Below, one piece after another: positions 42,652-54,000 of a stretch of DNA of 58,631 nt (its first letter is position 1; the number at the start of each line of letters is the position of its first letter). A program made the translations under genes and the position numbers. The stretch comes from Spirogloea muscicola (Eukaryota > Streptophyta > Zygnematophyceae > Spirogloeales > Spirogloeaceae): the NCBI GenBank assembly GCA_009602725.1, contig WELB01000153.1:1-58631 (forward strand), given 5' to 3'. The notes under the pieces are model-generated. The model did no database searches and was not told the origin of the DNA. It saw only the letters and a program-made list of their open reading frames with translations.

Positions 42652-43268
42652 TTAGGGCGTCCCTAGCTGTCGAGGGTGCTGTGCATTTCGTGGCGGCGCC
42701 GTCGTCTAAACGCCGATAAGCGCTTCCAGGAGCCTAGCGTCTCTGGCCTGAGGCTGCTTAGTAGGGGTTACTGAGTGATCCGTAGCTGCTTTGTTTCTTT
42801 GTGTGCTTGTTTTTCTTAGCGCTTCCCTTGGCCCCCTCCTCGTCCTACGTTCGTTCTTTTTTGGGCTGGCTTTTCCAGCCCCTATTCTCAATAAGCGAGG
42901 CCGGACCTCCATGGGGACGAACACGACTTGCCTCATATCGCCACATATACCATGCGCTAGACCGACAACGAGCACATCTGAGCGTGCTTCATCTCCGCAC
43001 CTGGCCGGGCCAACGTGGCCCACTTCTCCTTATGGGGATCTCAGTCTACTTTTTGTGGTTTCTCCATGTTGGAGCGCAATTTCACCTTGCTGCATTCACT
43101 CTATCAACTCTTCCTCATCAACTCGTCCTGGCATGGAACTCATGCAACTAGAGCTTCGACAAGGCATGTCACAACACTCTACCCAAGGATTTCAGTACTG
43201 GAAATGCTGGCGTGAGTGCCCCAAAGAATTCACTACTCTAAGAGTACTAGGATTTATCAGGCTATTCA
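42652..43268. other. Spacer between the MATH gene start and the RPN6 gene end
   Basis: The spacer should hold the MATH gene promoter on its left and RPN6 3' sequence on its right. The hairpin-motif repeat at 42853-42881 and its flank are inside. A plus frame of 179 codons at 42791-43330 spans it but shows no domain and has ordinary non-coding codon use; I treat it as chance or as a transposon remnant. Confidence 0.5.
42853..42881 (+). repeat. Dispersed hairpin motif, copy 2 (perfect stem)
   Basis: TTTTTTGGGCTGGCTTTT is followed by CCAGCCC. The arms GGGCTGG and CCAGCCC pair over 7 bp with a CTTTT loop. It is followed by CTATTCTCAATAAGCGAGG and matches copies at 23271 and 31556 (minus). Confidence 0.6.
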
Positions 43269-45989
43269 CTATGTTGCTATCTTTGCCGACTTGGCATACA
43301 GGCTATCTACCACCTTGCTCATGTTCGTAAGAGTACTTAAAGCTGCAGGGTAGATGGCATCAGCAGGAATGTCGTCAAAAATGATAAGGCATCCTGCACC
43401 TTGATCTAGGGTGCCCTCAAACTTGTGGTCAAGGATCATTTGCGAGAGCTTTTCCTCCACTTGACTCACAGGTAAGTCTATAAGAGCTGCAAATCCAAGA
43501 TAAATACAGCATATGTAAAATGACATAACATTGAGTAGAAAAAGTCTTGATGCTTGACACCTTCACATAGCTCTTGCTATGAAATGCAAGCTCACTCAGA
43601 TAAAGCAAGGCATTTGTGCCTAATCCTGTGTTGCCCCCTCTCACATTACACTCAGTGTGCAGGAAATGGAACAGTATGGCAGCTAGCAGAGAGTGAGGGA
43701 CATCTGCCGGCCAACCTGCAATGTGAGAAATCTCCACCTTGGAGAATGGCTCAATGAGGCGTGCCAGGTTCTGCTCAAGAAGTGTGTCGTAAAGTGAAGA
43801 CAAATGACGGTCAATGATGGGGTCATCTGAGAGCTCTGACTTGTAGGATTGCAGAGCAGTTTCGAAGAGTTGTAATGACCGTTTGCTGTGTGCATCAGCC
43901 ACTGCCTTCATTGCATCAATCTCATTTCCTGTATACTTGATGCCTGCCTTGGTCGAGATGATGCTGTGCACGTCCTCTGCCTGTTACACACCGCAGTTCG
44001 TCTATACACATGTCAATCCGCTATGAAGTCCATCATTGTTGATGACACAATAGCACTTCAGTGATCCTGTGCCCCACATCACATTAGGAGATTCCTGCTC
44101 AATGGACGCAGGTCATACCTGGCTTGTCATTATTTTGCACAGGAGCATGTACTTCAGGCACGACACTGCCTTTGGATCATCCAGGGCATTGAAAGCTTCA
44201 AAACCCTCAAAAAAGTAGGAGTAGCCAGTCTTGTAGTCCTTCTCTTCTGCATGCAGGATACCAGACTGCACACGAGATGGACCGTTGAGGGAGGGAGGGA
44301 AGCGCTAGCGAGACTTTCAAGTTGCCTAAGGCATGGATGGGCCTATAGCAGAGAATCATAACTTGCACCTCATGCAAGGCAAGACGCGCTGTTTGCCTGT
44401 GGGCCCCAAGACAAATGACATGCGCTGGTGTTGTGAACTAACATACTACATCATGCCCCTTGGGTCACTCACATACCTGCATATCAATCTGACCCTGCTG
44501 TGCTGGAGGAACATATATAGCATTAGCAGCAGTGCGAGCCGCTGTAAGTGCTGCCTTGGCCTTTGGGATGTTTCGCAGTTGATGTTGCAACCGACTTTCT
44601 AGAAGGTCAACATCGACCAGTAAAAGCTTGTCGTCAAGCCTCCTCACATCCCTCACAAGACTGGTAAGTAGGCTCAGAGCCGCCTGTGATACAGGGAGAG
44701 GTGACTATCAGCAACACATCATCAAGTCAGTATTGCAGCCGTGCTGGGTCATGCTAGGCCACAGGCTGTGTAGGAACGGGCCTGGTAGTCTCTCATTTCC
44801 ATGTAAAGTGCTGCCAGACGAGCCTCCACACGCTGTCGAAGGAAGGTACGCTTCTCCTGCCGAGTCCACTCCACCATCTCCTTGCAGAGGTCCACCTTCA
44901 TTGATCATAGCAACGACCAGGAGTCACAACAGCTCCTCTGCAAAGAGCTCACACGGCTATTCTGAGGACCCATGATTTATTCCCAATGGCTATTCTGGGC
45001 AAGCTTGAGCAGCAGCCAAAGACATGGTGACCTGCAAGTGCTACAGGACACTGTGATCTCCTCCGCTGACACGCTCGTCTGACAGCCACACACTTGACAA
45101 CTTGCTCCGGCTAGATGACTCCGTGGCGTGAGCTGCAACTGCTGGAGTGCATTCATTTCTTCCCTTCACCAAGACCAGTCGCAAGCTGCATAGTCATAGC
45201 ATGAGAAGCTGATTGCGCGCAAAAGCACAGGGTAGCACCTGCAGTGCAGTGGTACCGGGAACCTTGGCTACGAGGTCAATGATGGTGCGGACGATCTTCG
45301 CAGTCTTGGCTTTGGCGACTAGATCAAAATAGGGCCGGAGCTCTGTCAAGAGCTGCCTCAGAGCTCCTGCTTTGCCTTGACGTGCCAAAATCTCTCCTAA
45401 CTCATTAATAGCTGTCTCCTGCAAGCGTGAACACGAAATGATATCTTAGCATTCCTGTATGTTATGCATGCCACGACTGAATCTTCCTGATGCCACCAGC
45501 CTCTCAGCAGGCTAGTTGCCATGCATAAGCAGACTGGTTTCAGTCTATTGAAGACAAGCAGCCATGAATTTGACCCAGCAGTGCAAACTCCTTAGCCCAT
45601 CTAGTATGCAAAGGAACGAGCGGCAGAGCGTGTAACCTTTGTTCTCAGAGCCTCGCCAGTCGTGGAGCTGTCTCTGATGATGCCACTGAAGCAGCGACAC
45701 CGCGCTGGGTATCAGCAGTGACGCCGTCATCAAAGCATGCCTTTACAACTCGCACTGCTACAGTATGCCTTTCCTCCTGAGCCCGCCCTGCACACCTGTA
45801 GATGGCGGCCGCCTCATCGTTGTCGACGTTGACGAGCTCCGCGGCCTCCTCCAGCGACGCCGTGGTGGCCGGGTAGGAGGCCGCAGCCTCCGCCGGCGGG
45901 GGCGGAGGGGGCAGTGGCACGGCATCCACGGCCATGCTCTCAGGCCCGCCTCCGTCGTCGTCGCCGGCGGTTCCGGCGGAGGGCTCCAT
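43269..45989 (-). CDS. RPN6: 26S proteasome lid subunit RPN6 (PSMD11)
   Basis: Minus-strand exons: 45989-45796, 45685-45637, 45418-45239, 44895-44782, 44683-44477, 44265-44119, 43980-43716, 43486-43269 (457 residues). The TPR-like solenoid blocks ([59 protein letters not shown]) and the PCI domain near the C-terminus ([34 protein letters not shown]) identify RPN6, which clamps the lid to the base and core of the proteasome. The end ([20 protein letters not shown]) is the usual C-terminal helix. The acidic, Pro-rich N-terminus is longer than in plants. The join after exon 4 (DYQ) needs a GC rather than GT donor (CAG|GCCCGT). A GGC repeat lies just upstream of the ATG. Confidence 0.93.
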
Positions 45990-46030
45990 GGCGCCGCTGT
46001 CGAAGCTCGCGCCCGCGCCGGGCCTCCCCT

Positions 46031-46067
<37 letters not shown>

Positions 46068-46746
46068 AGCCGGAGGACCGCTGCGCGACGGCGTTTCCGC
46101 ACCTAGCAGCCGTCGTCCGCAAGCCGTGTGCCACCGTCGCGTTTAACGCGGACGAGTGCGGGCGAGCCAACCCGTTCACACTGATGGGGACGGCCTACTT
46201 CCGCTGACGGGGCGGGGGCCTGTTCACACCCCAAAACTCGATGGAGCGCGGCGCCGCGGGCGGGGGGGGGGCTGCGGCGCCGGCCTGGGGGCCAAAGAGA
46301 GTGAGATGATTGCCTGGGCGCCCCCCTCCTCCCTCCCTCCCGCCCTCCCGACCTCCCTCCCCATCCCGCCCTCCTACGCACTTATATACCTCCCTCCCTT
46401 TTCGCCCCAGTCCCTCTTCCCTCCCTCCCCCCTCCTCCCAGCCCCCAGCCCGCCGCCGCCTCCAGGCCAGGAGGCGCAGCCCGCGGCGCCTACATAAGCG
46501 GCGCCGCCGCCAGCGTTTGCCATTTCTCCCACCGCCACCCTCGCCGCGCCTGCCCCGCCCGCCGCCGGCCCTTGCGCCCGCGATCAGCGCCCCTTGCGCG
46601 CCTGGCATCTGCGTCTTGTGCGCCGCCCTTTGCTGGGGCTGCTCGGCTGAGAACGCCTGAGCCCTGCGGCAGCTCCACTCTTGAGGGCTGTCATCAGCAC
46701 GTTCCTCACGCGCTTGTGCCGCCGGCCTCGGTGCTGCGCTGCCCGC
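45990..46746. promoter_or_regulatory. Divergent promoter region of RPN6 and the CPSase small subunit
   Basis: This 757-bp interval joins two divergent genes. It holds a CCG repeat (46031-46069, 5' leader of RPN6), a G run (46262-46270), a long pyrimidine-rich tract (about 46319-46470) and a TATA-like TTATATA at 46382-46388 facing the CPSase gene. Several overlapping GC-rich frames here look like chance. Confidence 0.45.
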
Positions 46747-49700
46747 ATGGCCACTGCCGGCTTGGCACGGCATGCACTCGCACCAGGAGTTGCGCGGAGC
46801 TGCACCTCTACTACTCTCGGGCAGCACAGGGACCAGCTACCAGCTCCTCTACCTCTGCGGAAGGCCTCCTTGGAACAGTGCGTTGCGCCGGCCCTGAGCT
46901 CCTCAGCTTCTCTGCACCTCGGCAGCGCTCTCTCGAGGCAGGCATCCCTCAAGCAGAGAAGCAGGCAGTGTGGTCATCGAAGGACGGTCGTCGCCAGCGC
47001 AGCTTGTGAGTCACCTCATAACATGGATAATGTGCACTCATTAAGGAGCTGTACCGTCCTTGTGCTTTTGCATCAATGAAGCGACAACTCATTCCAGCGG
47101 ATAGTCAGAGACAAGTGCCTGGTACTGAAGTCTTTGCCATTGTGGGGTCAGGATCAGCAGTACTTGGGGACACAAGATCTTGCTGACTCTTCCCAACACA
47201 CTAAAAACCGAATGCAGCTATTGAGAGACCCTGGAAGACGGCCGATGCTCGCCTTGTGTTGGAAGACGGGTCTGTCTGGAAAGGGAAAGGCTTTGGAGCG
47301 AGAGGCACTCAAGTGGGTGAAGTGGTCTTCAACACGTCGCTGACTGGGTAAGTGTTTTGGTAGTTGTTCCAGTGGGCTCTCTGTCCTTGCTTCTGTCAAG
47401 CTGTGTCTTCAACGTGGAACTGAAGACATTGATGTATATTCAGGTATCAGGAGATCTTAACGGATCCCAGCTATGCGGGCCAGTTTGTCCTGATGACAAC
47501 ACCTCACATTGGCAACACTGGGGTCAACTTTGGTAAGGACTTAGACACTTTAGACATTGACTACCTCTGTGTTACAGTCACTCCGCCAGAGGAGCTACTC
47601 CTCCTGTCTTGTGTGTGTGTACGAGTGCACTTACATTTCCTCATATGCTGGGTATCTTACCAGGTGACGAAGAGTCAAGGACCTGCTTCCTGCAAGCACT
47701 TGTCATCCGAAATCTCAGTGACTGGTGAGTAGTAGTGCTTCCATGAAGTCAAGCCCTGTGATGCAGATTCATAGACTTGCACGGGCCATCTTGTACACGC
47801 TGCTGCTGACTTGCTTGTTACACCTAAGCTGTTGCTAGTTGTGCCTGGCCTTTGAAGTCTTCCTGTTCTTTGTGACAGTGTCTCCAACTGGAGGGCAACA
47901 CAGACATTGCCTGACTACCTCAAGCAGCGGGGAGTCATGGGCATCAGTAAGTTTGTGGGCGTGCTGGACCATTTTCTGTCTCAAGTGGGTGCAAGCAAGT
48001 CTTTCTACTACTACCGTGGAAGTGCTAAACGAAGGTTTCATCCTGGCAAGTAGTCGCTGTCAACCTGGAAACTCCTTCATAGCGTATTGACAAACAGGTC
48101 GTGCTTTATATGGTTGTGAATGCAGCAGATGTAGACACTCGAGCAATCACCCGCAGGTTAAGAGAACGTGGCTGCCTTAACGGTGAGCTCATCGTCCATC
48201 TTGTTTACACTTGCGAAGTGCATCCTTTTCCTATATCCCAATCAAAAACGGCTTGTGAGTATCAGAGCAGAGCTTTGACAGCCTGCTCATAATGAAGGGC
48301 TGCATTTGAAACGGGTAAACATTTCTCTTTGAGAGCAGGCCTCTATTCAAGGCCCACATACTAAGAACCTGTTACTTGAAAATACAGGAGTACTCACAAC
48401 CGACTCAAAGAAGACCGATGAGGAACTTGTAGAGACTGCCAAGGGCTTCAACATTCTTGGTGATGTTTCTTTCACTTGCAAATTGGCTTGTTCTTATCAT
48501 GGCATACTGTTGGGTGGAAGACCTCTTCCATAAGTTCTACTTAGGCTTTCTCTTAGGCTTGTCCAGTGTGCTCACAGCACTTTCAAAGAGTTGGTTGACT
48601 CCAACAGGTCAATTTCAACAGGTCATGTTAGTATCCCTATGTGCTTAATGTTGGGAGTAGAACGTCAAGGGAGATAACTCATTCATGCCCTCATTTCATG
48701 CCCTGCTGACCTTTTGCGATTTGTGGGTTGCAGGCAAGGATCTTATCTCCCCCCTGAGCTGCGAGGAGCCATACGTTTGGGGGGACAAGACAGAGGATGC
48801 CTGGGAGTTCAACAGAGACTTGGTGGCAGATGCACCTGACGTCGTCCATGTAAGTCAAGCAAGATATCCCGCAACATTCTGCACAATGGCACAGCGCACA
48901 ATGAGAAGTGGGCACTGCAGCTTGACAATGTGATGTACTTGGTAGAAGGTCACTGCTTTGTTCTCAGTTATTTGTGTAGACAGTAGGGGATTGCTCTTGG
49001 CACGCAGAAGCAGCAAATCTGAATATGCTGGATGCCACTCGTGGCAATCAACTGTGTGACAAACAAGTGAGGTGCTTATATGTGCAGATTGTGGCATACG
49101 ACTTTGGAGTGAAGCAGAATATGCTCCGACGGCTGGCTTCTTATGGCGCCAAGATCACAGTGGTCCCTTCCACTTATGCGCCAGAGGAGATTATTGCTAT
49201 GAACCCCGATGGAGTTCTTTTTAGGTGCGACTTGGCATCCTTGTGGACGGCGTCTGTTCTCTATGCAGATTGTGTCCGCTTTTGACAGTCAAAGCTGATG
49301 ATCAAGAAAGCTGTTGAAGGACTCAGCAAATGTGTCTATCTCTCTCGTATGCAGCAATGGTCCTGGCGATCCTTCCGCCGTTCCTTACGCCGTGGAGAAC
49401 GTCAAGCAGGTCATCGGCAAGGTACCCGTTTTTGGCATCTGCATGGGACACCAACTCCTTGGTCAGGCTCTTGGAGGCACCACCTTCAAGATGAAGTTTG
49501 GCCATCACGGTGGCAACCACCCTGTGCGACACGTTCCTTCTGGTCGTGTTGAGATCAGTGCACAGGTGAGCTTTGGCTGGAATCACCCTATGCCAGCTTT
49601 TTACTATTAAGATACTGGAGACCTTTTGTTTCTTGATCTTGACATGGAGTGCAACTGATCTAACATGCACATACACCACTCTATTGCCTAGAATCACAAT

Positions 49701-50022
49701 TATGCTGTGGACCCCAAGACGCTGCCAGAGGGTGTGGAGGTCACGCACATCAACTTAAATGATGGCACCTGCGCGGGGATGACGTACCCTGCCATGCGGC
49801 TGATGAGCATCCAGTACCACCCAGAGTCTTCACCCGGTCCACACGATTCTGATTCATGTGAGCAACCTTACAATACCACAAGCATTGTGAGAGCATACAA
49901 TCAAGTCACCAAAATCAGATGCTGAACCCCATCCTGGAGCACTGTTGACTCGGTTCCGCTGGCTTGCAGGTTTTGAGGACTTCATCAGCATGGCAAAGGA
50001 GCACAAAAAGTCAAAGGCATGA
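46747..50022 (+). CDS. CARA: Carbamoyl-phosphate synthase small (glutaminase) subunit, plastid type
   Basis: Exons: 46747-47005, 47218-47347, 47444-47532, 47664-47724, 47879-47946, 48126-48182, 48388-48459, 48734-48849, 49088-49224, 49355-49565, 49692-49857, 49970-50022 (472 residues). The first about 85 residues are Ser/Ala/Arg-rich and look like a chloroplast transit peptide. [37 protein letters not shown] and [20 protein letters not shown] mark the CarA N-domain. [20 protein letters not shown] and [11 protein letters not shown] begin the class I glutaminase domain, with catalytic Cys about 359 and YHPES (His about 443, Glu about 445). It hydrolyses glutamine and channels ammonia to the large subunit for arginine and pyrimidine synthesis. 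All catalytic residues are present. The large subunit gene is not in this window. Confidence 0.95.
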
Positions 50023-50455
50023 GCAGCCTCGAGGGCCTATGATTGACCTGTGGAGCTGCAGCCAAGTGCTTGAGACACGCCTCCTTTGGGTGGTGTGCAC
50101 CTTCCTGATGATTTTGATACTGCTGTTTGGGCAGTTGTGTTGTGTGTTGACCCGAAACCAATGCAGGTCTTTCATGTACTTCCATCAGTCATTGATTTCT
50201 TTTCATGTCAAAGGATGTTGCTTCCTAGTCTCCTCGTTCATACTCATGGGAACAACGATGGAACAAATTTGTGCTCTTCCCAAACTTGCTGGATCACTTA
50301 TGTAGTCGAATGCAAGTGCCGCTTACAGATAATTACTCGCAGAGTACATGGACTGCAATACAGACTGGACGCCTTGCAGAAAACGCTCCACTTGGCAGTC
50401 ATTTGCTTAGGCGCCACTGGCTCTGGAATCCAGCACAACCAGTGGTGCGTTGGTG

Positions 50456-50502
50456 TGTCGCTAATGGTGAAGCTGTCTCGCTAATGGTTAAGCTGTCTTT
50501 GT
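50456..50502. repeat. Tandem duplication, about 22-bp unit
   Basis: TCGCTAATGGTGAAGCTGTC is followed at once by TCGCTAATGGTTAAGCTGTC with one change. No coding role is visible. Confidence 0.8.
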
Positions 50503-50771
50503 CCTGGCCAAGCTGAATACTGCTCGCACTGGAGGGAATGTTGCCAACTTCGACACTCACATTTCACGCCGCCCTTTAGTCGCGCGTTAAGCTGCCTGGC
50601 CACGCGGACTAGCTTATCAGTCAAACCTTGTTATAGGCACGTCGGCCGGTTTGGCGAAAATATGTGACTATATCGAGGTGTGCTTGTTCGTTGTAGAGGC
50701 ACTATTGCCCCCAAATGTGCTTCTACCGTGACAATCAGCAATATATCAAATTATATTGAAAATGGCTTTTT

Positions 50772-50870
50772 GGGTTTAGGTTTAGGGTTAGGGTTTAAAA
50801 ACTAGACCCTAACCCTAGACCTCAACCCTAAACCCCACACCCTAAACCCTAAACCTCAACCCTAACCCCT
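50772..50870. repeat. Interstitial telomere-type repeats in inverted arrangement
   Basis: The left part (50772-50797) reads in TTTAGGG orientation; after a short linker (AAAACTAGA) the right part (about 50805-50870) reads in CCCTAAA orientation with degenerate units. The orientation switches from G-strand to C-strand, as at an end-to-end telomere junction, although the arrays are short. Confidence 0.85.
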
Positions 50871-51066
50871 GTAGAGAATATGAGAGATATGTTGATTTGT
50901 TTTCATATAGGCACTTCTAGTGGGGGAATCTGCCCCGAAAAACTGTGCCTGTACATACAGGCACGTTCCTGTATCGAGTCACANGCGAGAGCCTCGCCGG
51001 GGCTCTCGCGGCGACGCGTCGTCGTGAGCGCGAGGCCAGCGGAAGCGCGGAGGCGGCGGCGCGAGG

Positions 51067-54000
51067 ATGACGACGCTCTCGGCGCTCCTCACCTCCGTCT
51101 CCACGTCCTTCGTCCTCTTCCTGGGCATCCTCCTCGTCTACGTGCTGCTCTCGAAGCGGCGCGCCAACTTCCCGGTCTACTACCCCGCGCGGCTGCTGTC
51201 GGGCCAGGGCCCGCCGGAGCACGTGGAGAAGAAGGGCCTCTTCAGCTGGCTCGCGGAGGCCCGGTCCATCACTGAGGAGGAGATCATCGCCTTCGCTGGC
51301 GTCGACGCCGCTGTCTATCTGAGGCTTCTCTTGACATGTGGGCGCAATTCCGTCCTTGCTCTCGACCATGCAAATTACCTAGCCCAGACGTATCTCGGTG
51401 CTTCAGGGTGGATTGCTTGCATGGCCGGCTACTCTGGAGCGTCCCGCAGGCAGGACTCGAAGAAGGCTCTGATGGGCATCTAGCAGCTTCTGTACTACGC
51501 CTTCATGGTAAATGCATTAGTAGGTCATCATGACTTGGTTAGAGTATGTGAATGTAAGCAACTTCGAATTTGAGAAACCCTTGGTGGTCAATGCAGGTCT
51601 GCACATCACCATCTTTGCGGCTGTTTACTGCTGCCTCGTGCTCATTCCCCTCTGCGCTCAAGGGGGCTACTATGAGTCACACAATCAACACCAGGTCGAG
51701 CCTGGGCAGAAGTTCAGATATGACTCGCTGGATCTGCTTGCCATGGGCAACATTCAGGTACACCTATTTCTGCATGAGCTGCAAGTTCTGCAGGTGCTGG
51801 CATACAGCCATCATACATGTGGAGTTGATCTGCCAGGTTAGCGCACATATGGTTGTTGAGGTCAGACTGTGACCACGGCGTGCTTGAATCAGGATGGTAG
51901 CCCATTGCTGTGGGCATTTGCAATTGGGGCATACTGGGTCACCATGGGCACGTTCCTTTTTGTCCGACGGGCATTCATGGACATCACGAAGCTGCGGTGG
52001 CGACATCAAGCCACAGAACGAGCTCGCCCCGATCAGTACACAGGTTGACTCAACTGCCCTCGCTCTCACGTTGGCAGTACCTGTTCTTACAAGACCAAGT
52101 TGAGTGGGTTTTAGAACACATGCCCGAGCAAGCTGGATGTTTGCAGTTCCATGCATCCTCTCAGGAACGCGAGATTGCTCTCCTGTCTTAGAAGAGCACT
52201 GCTGCTGCTGCTGCGCTGCTGAGGCTGTACCAGCAGCGTGGTGATGTAATGCTTGTGAGACACTGATGCTGCTATGTCCAGTCAGATGCGTACTGCACAC
52301 CATAGCACTGGCGATCTCATTTGCTTATTCTAGAAACTTGCATCTTTGCATACAGTGCTTGTGAGGGACATACCTCCACCAAGAGGCATTGAGAGTCAGC
52401 AGGAGCATGTGGATGCCTTCATGAAAGACATGCATCCAAACACATTTGAGAGAGCCATCATCATACAAAAGATGGACAAGGTCTGTCCATCGGTCAAGCA
52501 CAAGAGCTTGGCGCAAAGAAAGGAAGGCAGGGAGAAGGTTGACTAGCCACTGCATGCCTTCTGCAAGTGCAGGCACGCTTCCGGCTAGTCATAGACTGAT
52601 GCGCCATCTGCTGCAAACTTCAGGTCCAGAAGACCTGGATGGACATTGAGAAGACTCAGAGGCAGCTTGAGCGAGCTCAAGCCATGTTGGCCAAGGGAGA
52701 CATGCGCCCACACCACAGACTTGGCCTCTTTGGATTGTGTGGGAAGGAAATCGATTCTATTGACTACTACAGCGAGCATTTGATGCAGTTGAAAAAGCAG
52801 GTACGAGAACTTGTTCATGACAGCCACAGCCGTAAGTAGGAGCCTCTTGATGTTCCACTGGACAGTGTATCTCGTTGTATTCAGCTAGAAGTTGGAGGCT
52901 TTCGCCACGCCTGTCGCGTTCTTGCAGTATTTGCGTTTTTACTTTCTCCGTATTGCTGGCTCATAGAGTCTACCAATTTTTTCATGCAGCCTGTACACTG
53001 TGGCGTACCTGGGATGTGCTTCTCATGTCAATGCAGCTCATGAGCAGCCCATCTGGCTTGTACGAGTCAAAGCTGACATGGTTACGTTGGATGGTCAGGT
53101 TGAACGAGAGCAGAGACTCACCAGTGAAGAGAGCGAGCCTGTAGCTGCATTAGCCATCTTCAACAGCCGTCCAGCTGCTGCCATTGCTTCACAGGTGATG
53201 TAGGAACAAATACAGTCACATGCTATGACAAAGTCTGCAATGGGCAGCTTCACGATGTGAACACAAACTCCTAACTTAATGGTGTGGCTTGCCTGTGGAT
53301 GACAGATTGTTCATGCTCAGCAAGCTGAGACGTGGATCACAAGTCCAGCCCCAGAGCCACGCGAAGTCATATGGGAGAATCTAACAATCCCATTGACAGA
53401 GCGGATAGCCCGTCAGATTACTGCAAATTTCATTGTGTTTTTGACAGTCTGCTTTTACATGGTAATTCCCATGAGCGAGGAGCTCGTGGTCTTTAACATG
53501 ATATGTCACATATTGTGAGAGCACGCCTTAATGCTGTCTGCATCAGATTCTTGTGGGGATTGCACGTGGCCTTCTTGTTAGACAGAAGGGGACTGCATGG
53601 TCAATGTAATGAGGAGCCCTGCCATGGCAAATTCGCTGCAGATCCCCATTACATTTGCAACGTCCCTGACAACAATAGACAATTTCAGGAAGATACTACC
53701 GTTTGCGAAGCGCTTGATCGATATGTGAGTGTTCCAAACTTGCAATATCTTTGTGAGCTTGAGATATACTATAGCAATTGTTCTTAATGTATAGACCACA
53801 TCCTGGTCCTACTTAATGTAGGAGAAGGGACTTAGCACTGATCATTGTCAGTGCGCGACCAGGCCGGTGCTGAAGAATGCCCTGGAAGCGTACCTTCCTC
53901 CCTTGATTCTGGCAACCGCCCTCACCTTCATTCCAGTCTTCATGACTTACCTCAGTCGCTTCGAAGGCTATCCGCAAGAAAGCACTGTAACAAGGGCCAC

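Larger units (their letters stand above)
50023..51066. other. Spacer between the CPSase and OSCA genes
   Basis: I see no gene here. The spacer holds a short tandem duplication (about 50456-50502), telomere-like repeats (50772-50870), one unresolved base at 50984 and, just before the OSCA start, a GC-rich stretch that is probably its 5' leader. Confidence 0.6.

Noticed and set aside
41563-42666. Plus-strand open frame of 367 codons
   Set aside because: It is the antisense shadow of the GC-rich first exon of the MATH gene; the minus strand has the recognisable domains.
42791-43330. Plus-strand ORF of 179 codons after the MATH gene start
   Set aside because: It shows no recognisable domain, has AT-rich third positions unlike real exons here, and overlaps the repeat at 42853 and the end of RPN6.
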